From: DAOUFU01 sp034429275
GTDB lineage: Bacteria; Chloroflexota; Anaerolineae; Aggregatilineales; Aggregatilineaceae
Direction: 5' to 3'
Length of the DNA: 57,763 bases
Assembly: GCA_034429275.1 (NCBI GenBank)
Contig: DAOUFU010000167.1
Location: forward strand, 1-57,763
This document shows, piece by piece, positions 40,773-48,069 of the stretch (the first letter of the stretch is position 1; each line of letters starts with the position of its first letter). The position numbers and the translations under genes are program-made. Below the pieces are notes generated by a model, which saw only the letters and a program-made list of their open reading frames with translations, did not search any database and was not told where the DNA came from.

Positions 40773-41326
40773 GCTTCCAGCTCTCCTAACTCAGCGTGCA
40801 GCCGCTCGACATACGCCGGATCAACATCGTCCGGCACAGGGCGCTCGCTTAGCTGCGCAGTGGTGCGGCGCACCATCTGCCCGGCCTGACGCCCCTTGCG
40901 GCGCATCTGCTGCACCTGCATCCCGCCGACGATGGCGATCACCAGCGCCAGCAGGACCGGCACGGCAAACGCCAGCAGCCGGTCGCCGGTGCTGCGCGGC
41001 AGAGAGGCTACGTCGGCCCCATAACGTTCTACGAACAGGTCGATGATTTCCCCTTCGGTACGCCCTTCGCCCAACTGCCGCGCGATCTCCTCGCGCCACT
41101 GGCGACACGCCACACTCTCACACTCATCGAGTGGCACGCCCTCGCATACATCGCAGTACATCTTGCGGGCGATGGCGTTCACATCGTCCCAGGTGACCCC
41201 TGGCGGCAGCTCGAATCCGCCGCCCTGCGCCATCACAGGCGCGGCGATGGCGCTCAGCAGTACCACCGCGATCACGGCTGCGATACCGCGCCACACTGCG
41301 CGCTGATGACCGAGTCGTCGCATCAC
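40769..41326 (-). CDS. ccmH: Cytochrome c maturation protein CcmH
   Basis: A 185-residue exported protein with an N-terminal signal helix, a CcmH domain and a C-terminal membrane helix. The domain has YCDVCEGVPLDECESVAC; the first CxxC is the equivalent of the family's LRCxxCQ motif, here followed by EG instead of Q, and two further cysteines are present nearby. A C-terminal RRKGRQAG segment follows the second helix. GTG 41326 has GGAGG 8 nt upstream; ATG 41323 is the alternative. The gene is directly adjacent to the ccmF stop. Confidence 0.85.
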   Translation of the reverse strand: MMRRLGHQRAVWRGIAAVIAVVLLSAIAAPVMAQGGGFELPPGVTWDDVNAIARKMYCDVCEGVPLDECESVACRQWREEIARQLGEGRTEGEIIDLFVERYGADVASLPRSTGDRLLAFAVPVLLALVIAIVGGMQVQQMRRKGRQAGQMVRRTTAQLSERPVPDDVDPAYVERLHAELGELEA

Positions 41327-43426
41327 CTAGTCACCTCCTCCACTGCGCACCCTGACGGGGGCTGGTGCCCACTGCGCCGCGCGTGCTTCGGGGCCGCCCG
41401 GCCACAGCGCGATCAAGGTGCCAAAGATCAAGACAAAGCCGCCCAACCACACCAGGTTGATGAGGGGGTTTAGATAGGCGCGAAAGGTCACGTTCGTGCC
41501 CTGGAAGTCCACGATGCGCGCGTAGAAATCGCTTTCCAGCGTACTGTACGAGCTGGGGATGTTCATCTGCTGGGTGACCACGCGCTGACCGAACTGGTTG
41601 GTCGAGAAGAAAAAGTCACGGCGCGGGCGGATGTGAGCTACAACCTCGCCCTCTTTATACACCGTCACGCGGGCGATCAGCATCTCGCGCCCATCATCGG
41701 CCTGGGCGTCATATAGCCCATTGTGCACCATGGTATAGGGGCCGATTGAGAGGGAGTCGCCAATGGCCAGGGTTTGCATGGTCGAGCGCTGAAAGACGCT
41801 GCTGCCGATCACGCCCAGGCCCAGCACCACCATGCCCAGGTGAATGAAGTAGCCGCCATACCGGTGGCGGTCACGCGCGATGAGCGAGAACAGCGCGGTG
41901 AACGGGTTTTCGCCGCGTCCCATGCGGGCGCGCGTGCCTTTGGCGATCTCAGTCAGCGTGGCGAAGGCAACAAAGAACATCAGCCCATAACCCAGCAGTG
42001 CCCAGCCGTTGGTGGTGCCGGTGACGACCAGGGCGACCAGCGCGATCACCGTCAGGATCACCGGGACGAGCAGCGCGCGGCCCAATCGCTCCACCGTCGA
42101 GCGCCGCCACGCTGCCAGCGGCGCAACGCCCATCAGGATATAAATCCCGATCAGAAATGGGCGCACGGCAGGCGGATAGTAATCTGGCCCCAGGTTGATG
42201 ATGGTATCGCGCAGGCCGAGATCGACGGCAATGGTGGTCACCGCCTCGGCCCATGTGCCCCAAAAGACGACGCCTGTTAACCCCATGAACAACCAGTTGT
42301 TGAGCAGAAAGAGTGCCTCGCGGCTCACCAGCGAATCGAGCGCATCGGGACCGCGCAGATCACCGCGCCCCTGACGCCAGCCCAGCAGGCCGAAGCTGGC
42401 CAGCATGGCCAGGCCCAGGTAGGCGAACATCGGCCCGCCAATCTCCGATTCTGCGAAGGCGTGTACGCTGCTCACCACGCCGGAGCGGGTGGCAAATGTG
42501 CCCAGCACCACCAGCAGATAGGTGATGATGATCAGCAGCATGTTCCAGAACTTGAGCATTCCGCGCTTTTCCTGCACGATGGCGCTGTGCAGGAAGGCCG
42601 TTCCGGTCAGCCAGGGCAGCAGGGCAGCGTTTTCGACCGGGTCCCAGCCCCAATAGCCACCCCAGCCGAGCACGTCATAAGCCCAGCGTCCGCCGAGGAT
42701 CAGCCCCAGGCCGAGGAACAGCCACGCCCCCAGCGCCCAGGTGCGAGTCGCACGCAGCCAGCCCGCGCCCAACTGCCCGGTCACCAGCGCGGCGAATGCG
42801 AAGGCAAACGGAATGGTGAATCCCACAAAGCCCAGGTACAGCATAGGCGGGTGAATGACCATGCCCAGGTGCCGCAGCAGGGGATTGAGGCCGTTACCGT
42901 CTCCAACATCGGCCAGGGTCGCGCCATCGGGCTTAAACAGCGCCGCGACCGGCTGCGATTGGCCGGGGACATTCCAGTAGCGCTCAAAGGGATTTTCGAA
43001 AAAGTTGTTGAGGATCAGGAAAAAGCCGAGTGTGGTCATCAACACGACGATCACGTAGGGCATCAGGCGGCGCTCACTGCGCCAGTTGATCAGCAGCGCG
43101 GCGAAGCTGAAGCCGCTCATCAGCCACGACCAGAACAGCAGCGATCCGGCCTGGCTGCCCCACAGCCCGGTGACCAGGTAAAAATCGGGCGTGTCGAGGC
43201 TAGAAGTCTGCCACACATAGGCGATGCTGAACTCGTGGTTCAGCAAGGCATAGATCAACAGGAAACACGAGACGGTCAGCAGGGGGAAGGTCAACAGGGC
43301 CGCGTTGCGGGCGCTGACTACCCAGAGATCGCGGCGCAGGTGAGTGCCTGCCAGCGCCGCGCCGATAGCATACACTGCCGCGACAAAGGCCAATCCGGTG
43401 GTGATGATGCCGAGTTCTGCGATCAT
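41327..43426 (-). CDS. ccmF: Cytochrome c haem lyase subunit CcmF
   Basis: A 699-residue membrane protein with about 15 helices. The Trp-rich haem-handling region is WGGYWGWDPVENAALLPW; conserved His residues lie in LGMVIHPPMLYLG and STFHS-like TAFLHSAIV. A large exported loop near the C terminus (GDSLSIGPYTMVHNGLYD) is typical of CcmF. It attaches haem from CcmE to apocytochromes with CcmH. ATG 43426 follows GAGGAGA. The 243-bp gap to ccmE contains a hairpin and a GATAAT box, so ccmF may also have its own promoter. Confidence 0.93.
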   Translation of the reverse strand: MIAELGIITTGLAFVAAVYAIGAALAGTHLRRDLWVVSARNAALLTFPLLTVSCFLLIYALLNHEFSIAYVWQTSSLDTPDFYLVTGLWGSQAGSLLFWSWLMSGFSFAALLINWRSERRLMPYVIVVLMTTLGFFLILNNFFENPFERYWNVPGQSQPVAALFKPDGATLADVGDGNGLNPLLRHLGMVIHPPMLYLGFVGFTIPFAFAFAALVTGQLGAGWLRATRTWALGAWLFLGLGLILGGRWAYDVLGWGGYWGWDPVENAALLPWLTGTAFLHSAIVQEKRGMLKFWNMLLIIITYLLVVLGTFATRSGVVSSVHAFAESEIGGPMFAYLGLAMLASFGLLGWRQGRGDLRGPDALDSLVSREALFLLNNWLFMGLTGVVFWGTWAEAVTTIAVDLGLRDTIINLGPDYYPPAVRPFLIGIYILMGVAPLAAWRRSTVERLGRALLVPVILTVIALVALVVTGTTNGWALLGYGLMFFVAFATLTEIAKGTRARMGRGENPFTALFSLIARDRHRYGGYFIHLGMVVLGLGVIGSSVFQRSTMQTLAIGDSLSIGPYTMVHNGLYDAQADDGREMLIARVTVYKEGEVVAHIRPRRDFFFSTNQFGQRVVTQQMNIPSSYSTLESDFYARIVDFQGTNVTFRAYLNPLINLVWLGGFVLIFGTLIALWPGGPEARAAQWAPAPVRVRSGGGD

Positions 43427-43576
43427 GGCCTGGCGATTCTCCTCAATGGACTCAGATGACCGGGGATGCCGGCGCACGCTGCGAGCACACACCAGCAGGG
43501 TCTGAATCCTGACCTGAAAAGACTATTCGGGAACTACCCGTACTGATTATCACAAATTCCGCTGCGTGCCACCACA

Positions 43577-43600
43577 AACGCCGAGGTTTCCCCCGGCGTT
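43577..43600 (-). terminator. Hairpin after ccmE
   Basis: AACGCCG / CGGCGTT with a 10-nt loop lies 70 nt beyond the ccmE stop on the minus strand, in the gap to ccmF. It is followed by TGTGG rather than a U run. Confidence 0.45.
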
Positions 43601-43669
43601 GAATCTGTGTGGATGTGCGAGCGCCACCTGGTGACGCTGCAAGCGGAGGCTTATGCCCCCGGCAGAGAC

Positions 43670-44230
43670 CTATGCCCCCGGCTGAGCCTGGTTGGGCACG
43701 TCTTCTTCGTACTTGGTCGGGCATTTGAGCATGATTTCGTTAGCTTCGAACACGATCTCGCCGTTGTATTCGATGAGCTTGCCCGACATGATGGCCTGGG
43801 CTTCGTGCTGGAGCAGATCGGGGATTTCTTTATCGAAAGCGATCACCTTGAGGCGGGTCGCGTTCGGGTCGTTGACGGCATTGTAGAGCACGCGCGCCAA
43901 TCCACCCTGGGCGCGAATATCGTCGTTGTTATTGGGGATGTTCGCCACCACAAAAGTCAACATGCCGGTGGCCGGGTCGAAGGTCGGGTCTCCATCCACT
44001 GCGCCGGAGACACGCACGTTTTTGCCCATATTGTCGCCCGCGACCAGCTCATCGACCGTCATATAGTAGCGTGCGCCGATCAGTGTACTGGACAACAACA
44101 AATACGCCATTGCAGCAAGAATCACCAGGCCCACGATCAGGAACTTCCAACGTCCGGCGGACTTTTTGACCTTCAGGCGATTTTCGACCCCGGTCAAGAC
44201 CTGCTGCTTTTCCCAATCCATCTCAGCCAT
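43670..44230 (-). CDS. ccmE: Haem chaperone CcmE, CxxxY type
   Basis: A 186-residue protein with an N-terminal membrane helix (FLIVGLVILAAMAYLLLSS) and the OB-fold domain of CcmE (TVDELVAGD, VRVSGAVDGD, LVLYN-like ARVLYNAVND, EAQAIMSGKLIEYNGEIVFEANEIMLKC in parts). The haem-binding site that in Escherichia coli is HxxxY is here C170-PTK-Y174, the cysteine type known from archaea and some anaerobes. It carries haem from CcmABCD to CcmF. First gene of the ccm locus; GAGAAGG lies before the ATG. Confidence 0.9.
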   Translation of the reverse strand: MAEMDWEKQQVLTGVENRLKVKKSAGRWKFLIVGLVILAAMAYLLLSSTLIGARYYMTVDELVAGDNMGKNVRVSGAVDGDPTFDPATGMLTFVVANIPNNNDDIRAQGGLARVLYNAVNDPNATRLKVIAFDKEIPDLLQHEAQAIMSGKLIEYNGEIVFEANEIMLKCPTKYEEDVPNQAQPGA

Positions 44231-44525
44231 AGAGTTCTATACCCTTCTCGTCGTGAATAGTCCGTTGAAGCCGCAGTTTCAGAGTTTATTCTAACACCTT
44301 TTTGGGAAATGCCCTAGCGATTGCTTTTTGAAGGCGCATTTTTCATCATGGGGGCAAAATTGCGAGGTCTTCGGCCCCTGGTGTACTTTGGCGCTGAAGT
44401 GTGCGGGGTCTTCCCCCAATAAACAGCTGGTGCAAGCAAGAGTGGTCATGATGGCGTTCAAGAGTTACACTCGCTCATGCGACGACCGGTTTTCGATGGG
44501 GGCTTTCCCCAAAAGGATGTATACA
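44231..44525. other. Divergent intergenic region between ccmE and GAPDH
   Basis: This 295-bp stretch should hold both promoters. On the minus strand TAGAAT (44293-44288) lies about 58 nt before the ccmE start. On the plus strand I see no convincing -35/-10 pair; AAAAGG (44511-44516) is the GAPDH ribosome-binding site. I see no repeats or RNA motifs. Confidence 0.4.
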
Positions 44526-45524
44526 ATGGGAAAAATCGCGATTCACGGTTTTGGGCGCATTGGCCGTTCGGCCATGAAGGCAGCGCTGCGTCGGGGCCTG
44601 TTTGTCCCGGCTTCGATCTCGGATATCAAGGACCTGCCGACCCTCGCCGCCCTGTTCGAGGTGGATTCGAACTATGGCCGCTGGCACCAGCCGGTCTCTG
44701 TGGATGGCTCGACATTGATTGTCGGGGACAACAAAATCCAGTATTTTGAAACCAGCAAGGCCCTGCCCAACTGGGGCGAGCTAGGCGTGGAACTGGTGAT
44801 CGACTGCACGGGACGCGCCACCCGGCGCGCCGGTGCGCAGGCGCACCTGGACCTGGGCGCGAAGCGTGTGCTGGTGAGTGCTGCCAGCAAGGCGCCCGAA
44901 GATGCCGATGCGTTCCTGCTGCCCGGCATCAACCTCGACCAGTATGACCCGTCCAAGCATTTCATTGTCAGCATGGCGAGCTGCACCACCAACGCGCTGG
45001 CCCCGGTGGTGAAGGTGCTGATCGAGAACTTCGGCGTGAAGTCCGGCTTCTTCTCCACCGTTCATGCCTATACCAACACGCAGTCCCTGACCGATCAGCC
45101 GATGGGTGACCGGCGCGACTCGTGGGCTGCCGCCGAGAACATCATTCCCTCTTCCTCCGGTGCGGCCAAAGCGCTGAAGTTTATCTGGCCCAATCTGAAG
45201 ATCACCGGCAAGGCGTACCGCGTCCCGGTGCGGACGGGCAGCATCGCCGAAATCAACGTCATCGTCGAGCGGGCCACCACCGCAGAAGAGGTCAACGAGG
45301 CGTTCCGCAAGGCGGCTGCTGCTGCGCCGTTGAAGGGCGTCATGGCGGTCCTGGAAGAGGAATGGGCCTCGTCGCGCATCCTGGGAGACGAGCATTCATC
45401 GATCATCGATCTGCCGCTGACCCAGGTGATGGAAGGAACCCTGGTCTCGGTGGCGGCGTGGTACGATAACGAAATGGGGTATGCGACCCGTCTCGCCGAT
45501 ACCGCGGCCTTCATGCTCAAGTAG
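44526..45524 (+). CDS. Glyceraldehyde-3-phosphate dehydrogenase
   Basis: A 332-residue dehydrogenase of glycolysis. The NAD motif is IHGFGRIGRS and the catalytic Cys lies in MASCTTNALAPV (about C154), with the matching His in GKAYRVP-adjacent and STVHAYTN text. The C-terminal WYDNEMGYATRLAD is standard. Differences from the classic form are SSSGAAKAL instead of TSTGAAKAV in the phosphate site and RVPVRTGSIAEI instead of RVPTPxVSVVDL. The frame is open upstream, but AAAAGG 9 nt before ATG 44526 and the exact family N terminus fix the start. It could be a paralogue with altered specificity. It diverges from the ccm locus and is followed by a terminator. Confidence 0.9.
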   Translation: MGKIAIHGFGRIGRSAMKAALRRGLFVPASISDIKDLPTLAALFEVDSNYGRWHQPVSVDGSTLIVGDNKIQYFETSKALPNWGELGVELVIDCTGRATRRAGAQAHLDLGAKRVLVSAASKAPEDADAFLLPGINLDQYDPSKHFIVSMASCTTNALAPVVKVLIENFGVKSGFFSTVHAYTNTQSLTDQPMGDRRDSWAAAENIIPSSSGAAKALKFIWPNLKITGKAYRVPVRTGSIAEINVIVERATTAEEVNEAFRKAAAAAPLKGVMAVLEEEWASSRILGDEHSSIIDLPLTQVMEGTLVSVAAWYDNEMGYATRLADTAAFMLK

Positions 45525-45566
45525 GGAACAAAAAGTGCGGGCAGGATGAGAAATCCTTGCCGCTGC

Positions 45567-45611
45567 ACCGGCGGTCCACCGGGTTTCCGGCGGGCCGCCG
45601 GTTTGTTATTT
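45567..45611 (+). terminator. Rho-independent terminator after GAPDH
   Basis: ACCGGCGGTCC (45567-45577) pairs with GGGCCGCCGGT (45592-45602) with one wobble, followed by TTGTTATTT. Confidence 0.7.
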
Positions 45612-45629
45612 GCACATGTGCCGGGTGGC

Positions 45630-47915
45630 TCAGAGGATGAAGCGGCCTTCGAGCACGTTGGCGGGCTGTTGGGCTGCATCGAGATGCGGCTGCTGCCCGC
45701 CGACCCATACCCGGAATTCGCCCGGTTCCAGCATCCACTGCCCCTCGTCATCGGCGAAGGAAAGCTGTTCCGGCGTGAGCGCGAATTCGACGGTTCGCTT
45801 CTCGCCCGGTTCCAGGTGGATGCGCGCGAATCCCTGGAGCTGGAGCCGCGGGACCGGCAGCGATGCCTCCACGTCCTGAACGTAGAGCTGGACCACTTCA
45901 TCCCCGGCGCGCGGCCCACTGTTTTCCACCTCCACTCGCACAGAGACGGATTCGCCGCCCAGCATATTCCCCGGCGCGATGTCCAGGTCGCGGTAGGTGA
46001 AGGTCGTGTAACTCAGGCCGTACCCAAAACGGTAGAGCGGGTCGCCGGTGAAGTAGCGGTAGGTCCGGTTCTCCATGCTGTAATCCTCGAAGGGCGGCAG
46101 GTCCGACTTCGAGCGGTAGAAGGTCACCGGCAGGCGTCCGCCAGGGTTATAGTGACCGAACAGCGCGTTGGCGACGGCTGTCCCTCCCGCCTGTCCGGGA
46201 TACCACGCTTCGAGAATGGCGGGGATGTTTTCCTCTGCCCAGGTGATGGAAACCATACTGCCGTTCATCAACACCAGGATCACCGGTGTGCCCGTTGCGT
46301 GGACTGCCTCGATCAATTCCTGCTGGGCCGGGGGAAGATCCAATGTGGCCGTACGATCCCCGGAACTGATCACACCCGGCGGGTTGCCTTCTTGCTGGCC
46401 CTGCTCGCCTTCTAGCTGCTGCGAGAGGCCCATCACCAGGATGGCGACCTGCGATTTCTGCGCGATCTCAACAGCGGCGGCCAACCCTTCTTTGGACTCC
46501 CTGGTGATCCCACAGCCCTGCACATGGTGCACGTGTGTAGTGGGCGAGACTGCTGCGCGGATTCCTTCCAGCACCGACACCGGCGCGGATGGCGTGCCCA
46601 TATAGTTGCCCATCATCACCAGGGTTTCATCAGCATTGGGGCCGATCACGGCAATGGTGGTCAGTTCATCCGGGTTGAGCGGCAACAGGCCATCCTGGTT
46701 TTTGAGCAGCACCAGCGACTGCTGAGCGGCTTCGAGCGCCAGCGCGCGATGTTCGGGCGAGTCGACAACACCGAAGAAAGGAATCCGGGCATAGGGGACC
46801 ATCTCCGGCGGGTCGAACATGCCCAACTTGAAGCGGGCCATGAACAGGCGCTTGACCGCGCGGTTGATGTCCTCTTCGGAAACCAACCCCTTCTTTACTG
46901 CGTCCCACAGCCCGCCGTAATTACAGGCAATCCCATAGGTACCGCAGCATTCCAGGTCGCAGCCGTTTTTGACGGCCATGGCGGCGGCTTCGGCGGCAGA
47001 CCTGGCGAGGTTGTGGCCGGTGTAGATGTCCTGGAGCGCGCCGCAGTCGGAGACGACATATCCCTCGAAGCCCCATTCCTCGCGCAGAATCTTTTGCAGC
47101 AGGGTGGGGCTGGCGCAGCATGGCTCACCGTTCACGCGGTTATAGGCCCCCATGATCGAAAAGGCCCCGGCTTCCACGATGCAGGCTTTGAACGCCGGCA
47201 GATAGGTCATGGCCAGGTCGCGCTGCGAGACGACAGCGTTGAAGCGATGGCGCGAGTTTTCCGGGCCGCTGTGCACGGCGAAGTGCTTGGGGGTGGCGAC
47301 CGTCTTGAGATACTTCGGGTCGTCCCCTTGCAGCCCTTGCACAAAACGCACGGCCAGCCGGGCGGTGAGATAAGGGTCTTCACCATAGGTTTCCTGGCCC
47401 CGGCCCCAACGCGGATCGCGGAAAATGTTGATATTGGGACTCCAGAAGGTTAGCCCGGTATAGACATCGTGCCGCCCGTTGCGCACGGCTTCGTGATGTT
47501 TGGCGCGCCCCTCGTCGGAAATCACCCCGGCAACCTGATGGATCAGGTCGGCATTCCAGGTGCTGGCCAGCCCGATGGCCTGGGGGAAGACGGTTGCCGT
47601 ACCGGCACGCCCCACGCCGTGCAGCGCTTCGTTCCACCAGTTATAAGGGGGCACATCCAGGCGGTTGATGGCCGGAGCTTCGCTGCGCATCTGGTCAATT
47701 TTTTCGTCGAGCGTCATCCGGCTGATCAGGTCATCGACCCGTTCTTCAAATGGGCGGGTGTGATCCAGGTAGGGCGGAGGCGGCTGGTTCGGGTCACGCG
47801 CGCGGGATTCGGTCACTTCGCGCTGGCAGCCTACCGCCAGGCCGGCGCTGGCCGCCAACCCCAACTTCAGGAAACGTCGGCGCGTGATGGCATTTCGACC
47901 CTTTTTGCGTGTCAT
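45630..47915 (-). CDS. Tat-exported GH3 glycosidase lipoprotein
   Basis: A 761-residue enzyme of glycoside hydrolase family 3, such as beta-glucosidases and beta-xylosidases. The N terminus has a twin-arginine motif (TRRRFLKLG) followed by a lipobox (LAVGC), so it should be exported folded and lipid-anchored. Catalytic-domain text: NWWNEALHGVGRAG, TYGEDPYLTARLAV, KHFAVHSGPENSR, and the nucleophile Asp in GYVVSDCGAL. The C-terminal domain ends with the fibronectin III-like segment GDEVVQLYVQD typical of GH3. ATG 47915 follows AAGGAG; further upstream text lacks these features. The domain order and length (about 760) fit beta-xylosidase-like members best. Confidence 0.92.
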   Translation of the reverse strand: MTRKKGRNAITRRRFLKLGLAASAGLAVGCQREVTESRARDPNQPPPPYLDHTRPFEERVDDLISRMTLDEKIDQMRSEAPAINRLDVPPYNWWNEALHGVGRAGTATVFPQAIGLASTWNADLIHQVAGVISDEGRAKHHEAVRNGRHDVYTGLTFWSPNINIFRDPRWGRGQETYGEDPYLTARLAVRFVQGLQGDDPKYLKTVATPKHFAVHSGPENSRHRFNAVVSQRDLAMTYLPAFKACIVEAGAFSIMGAYNRVNGEPCCASPTLLQKILREEWGFEGYVVSDCGALQDIYTGHNLARSAAEAAAMAVKNGCDLECCGTYGIACNYGGLWDAVKKGLVSEEDINRAVKRLFMARFKLGMFDPPEMVPYARIPFFGVVDSPEHRALALEAAQQSLVLLKNQDGLLPLNPDELTTIAVIGPNADETLVMMGNYMGTPSAPVSVLEGIRAAVSPTTHVHHVQGCGITRESKEGLAAAVEIAQKSQVAILVMGLSQQLEGEQGQQEGNPPGVISSGDRTATLDLPPAQQELIEAVHATGTPVILVLMNGSMVSITWAEENIPAILEAWYPGQAGGTAVANALFGHYNPGGRLPVTFYRSKSDLPPFEDYSMENRTYRYFTGDPLYRFGYGLSYTTFTYRDLDIAPGNMLGGESVSVRVEVENSGPRAGDEVVQLYVQDVEASLPVPRLQLQGFARIHLEPGEKRTVEFALTPEQLSFADDEGQWMLEPGEFRVWVGGQQPHLDAAQQPANVLEGRFIL

Positions 47916-48069
47916 GAGAGACTCCTTACTATGGACACTATGCGCGTGTTCACTCAAGCGCCCCGGCGATGTTTCCCTACAACAAGGCTGTGTAGAGACT
48001 TCATCGCGCACCCGTTGTCAAGGTATACTGAACGAAAAATCTATACTCACTCGCGAAAGGATGTTGTGG

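Noticed and set aside
43640..43690. Direct repeat of TATGCCCCCGGC near the end of ccmE
   Set aside because: It is only two short GC-rich copies spanning the stop codon; too little to call an element.
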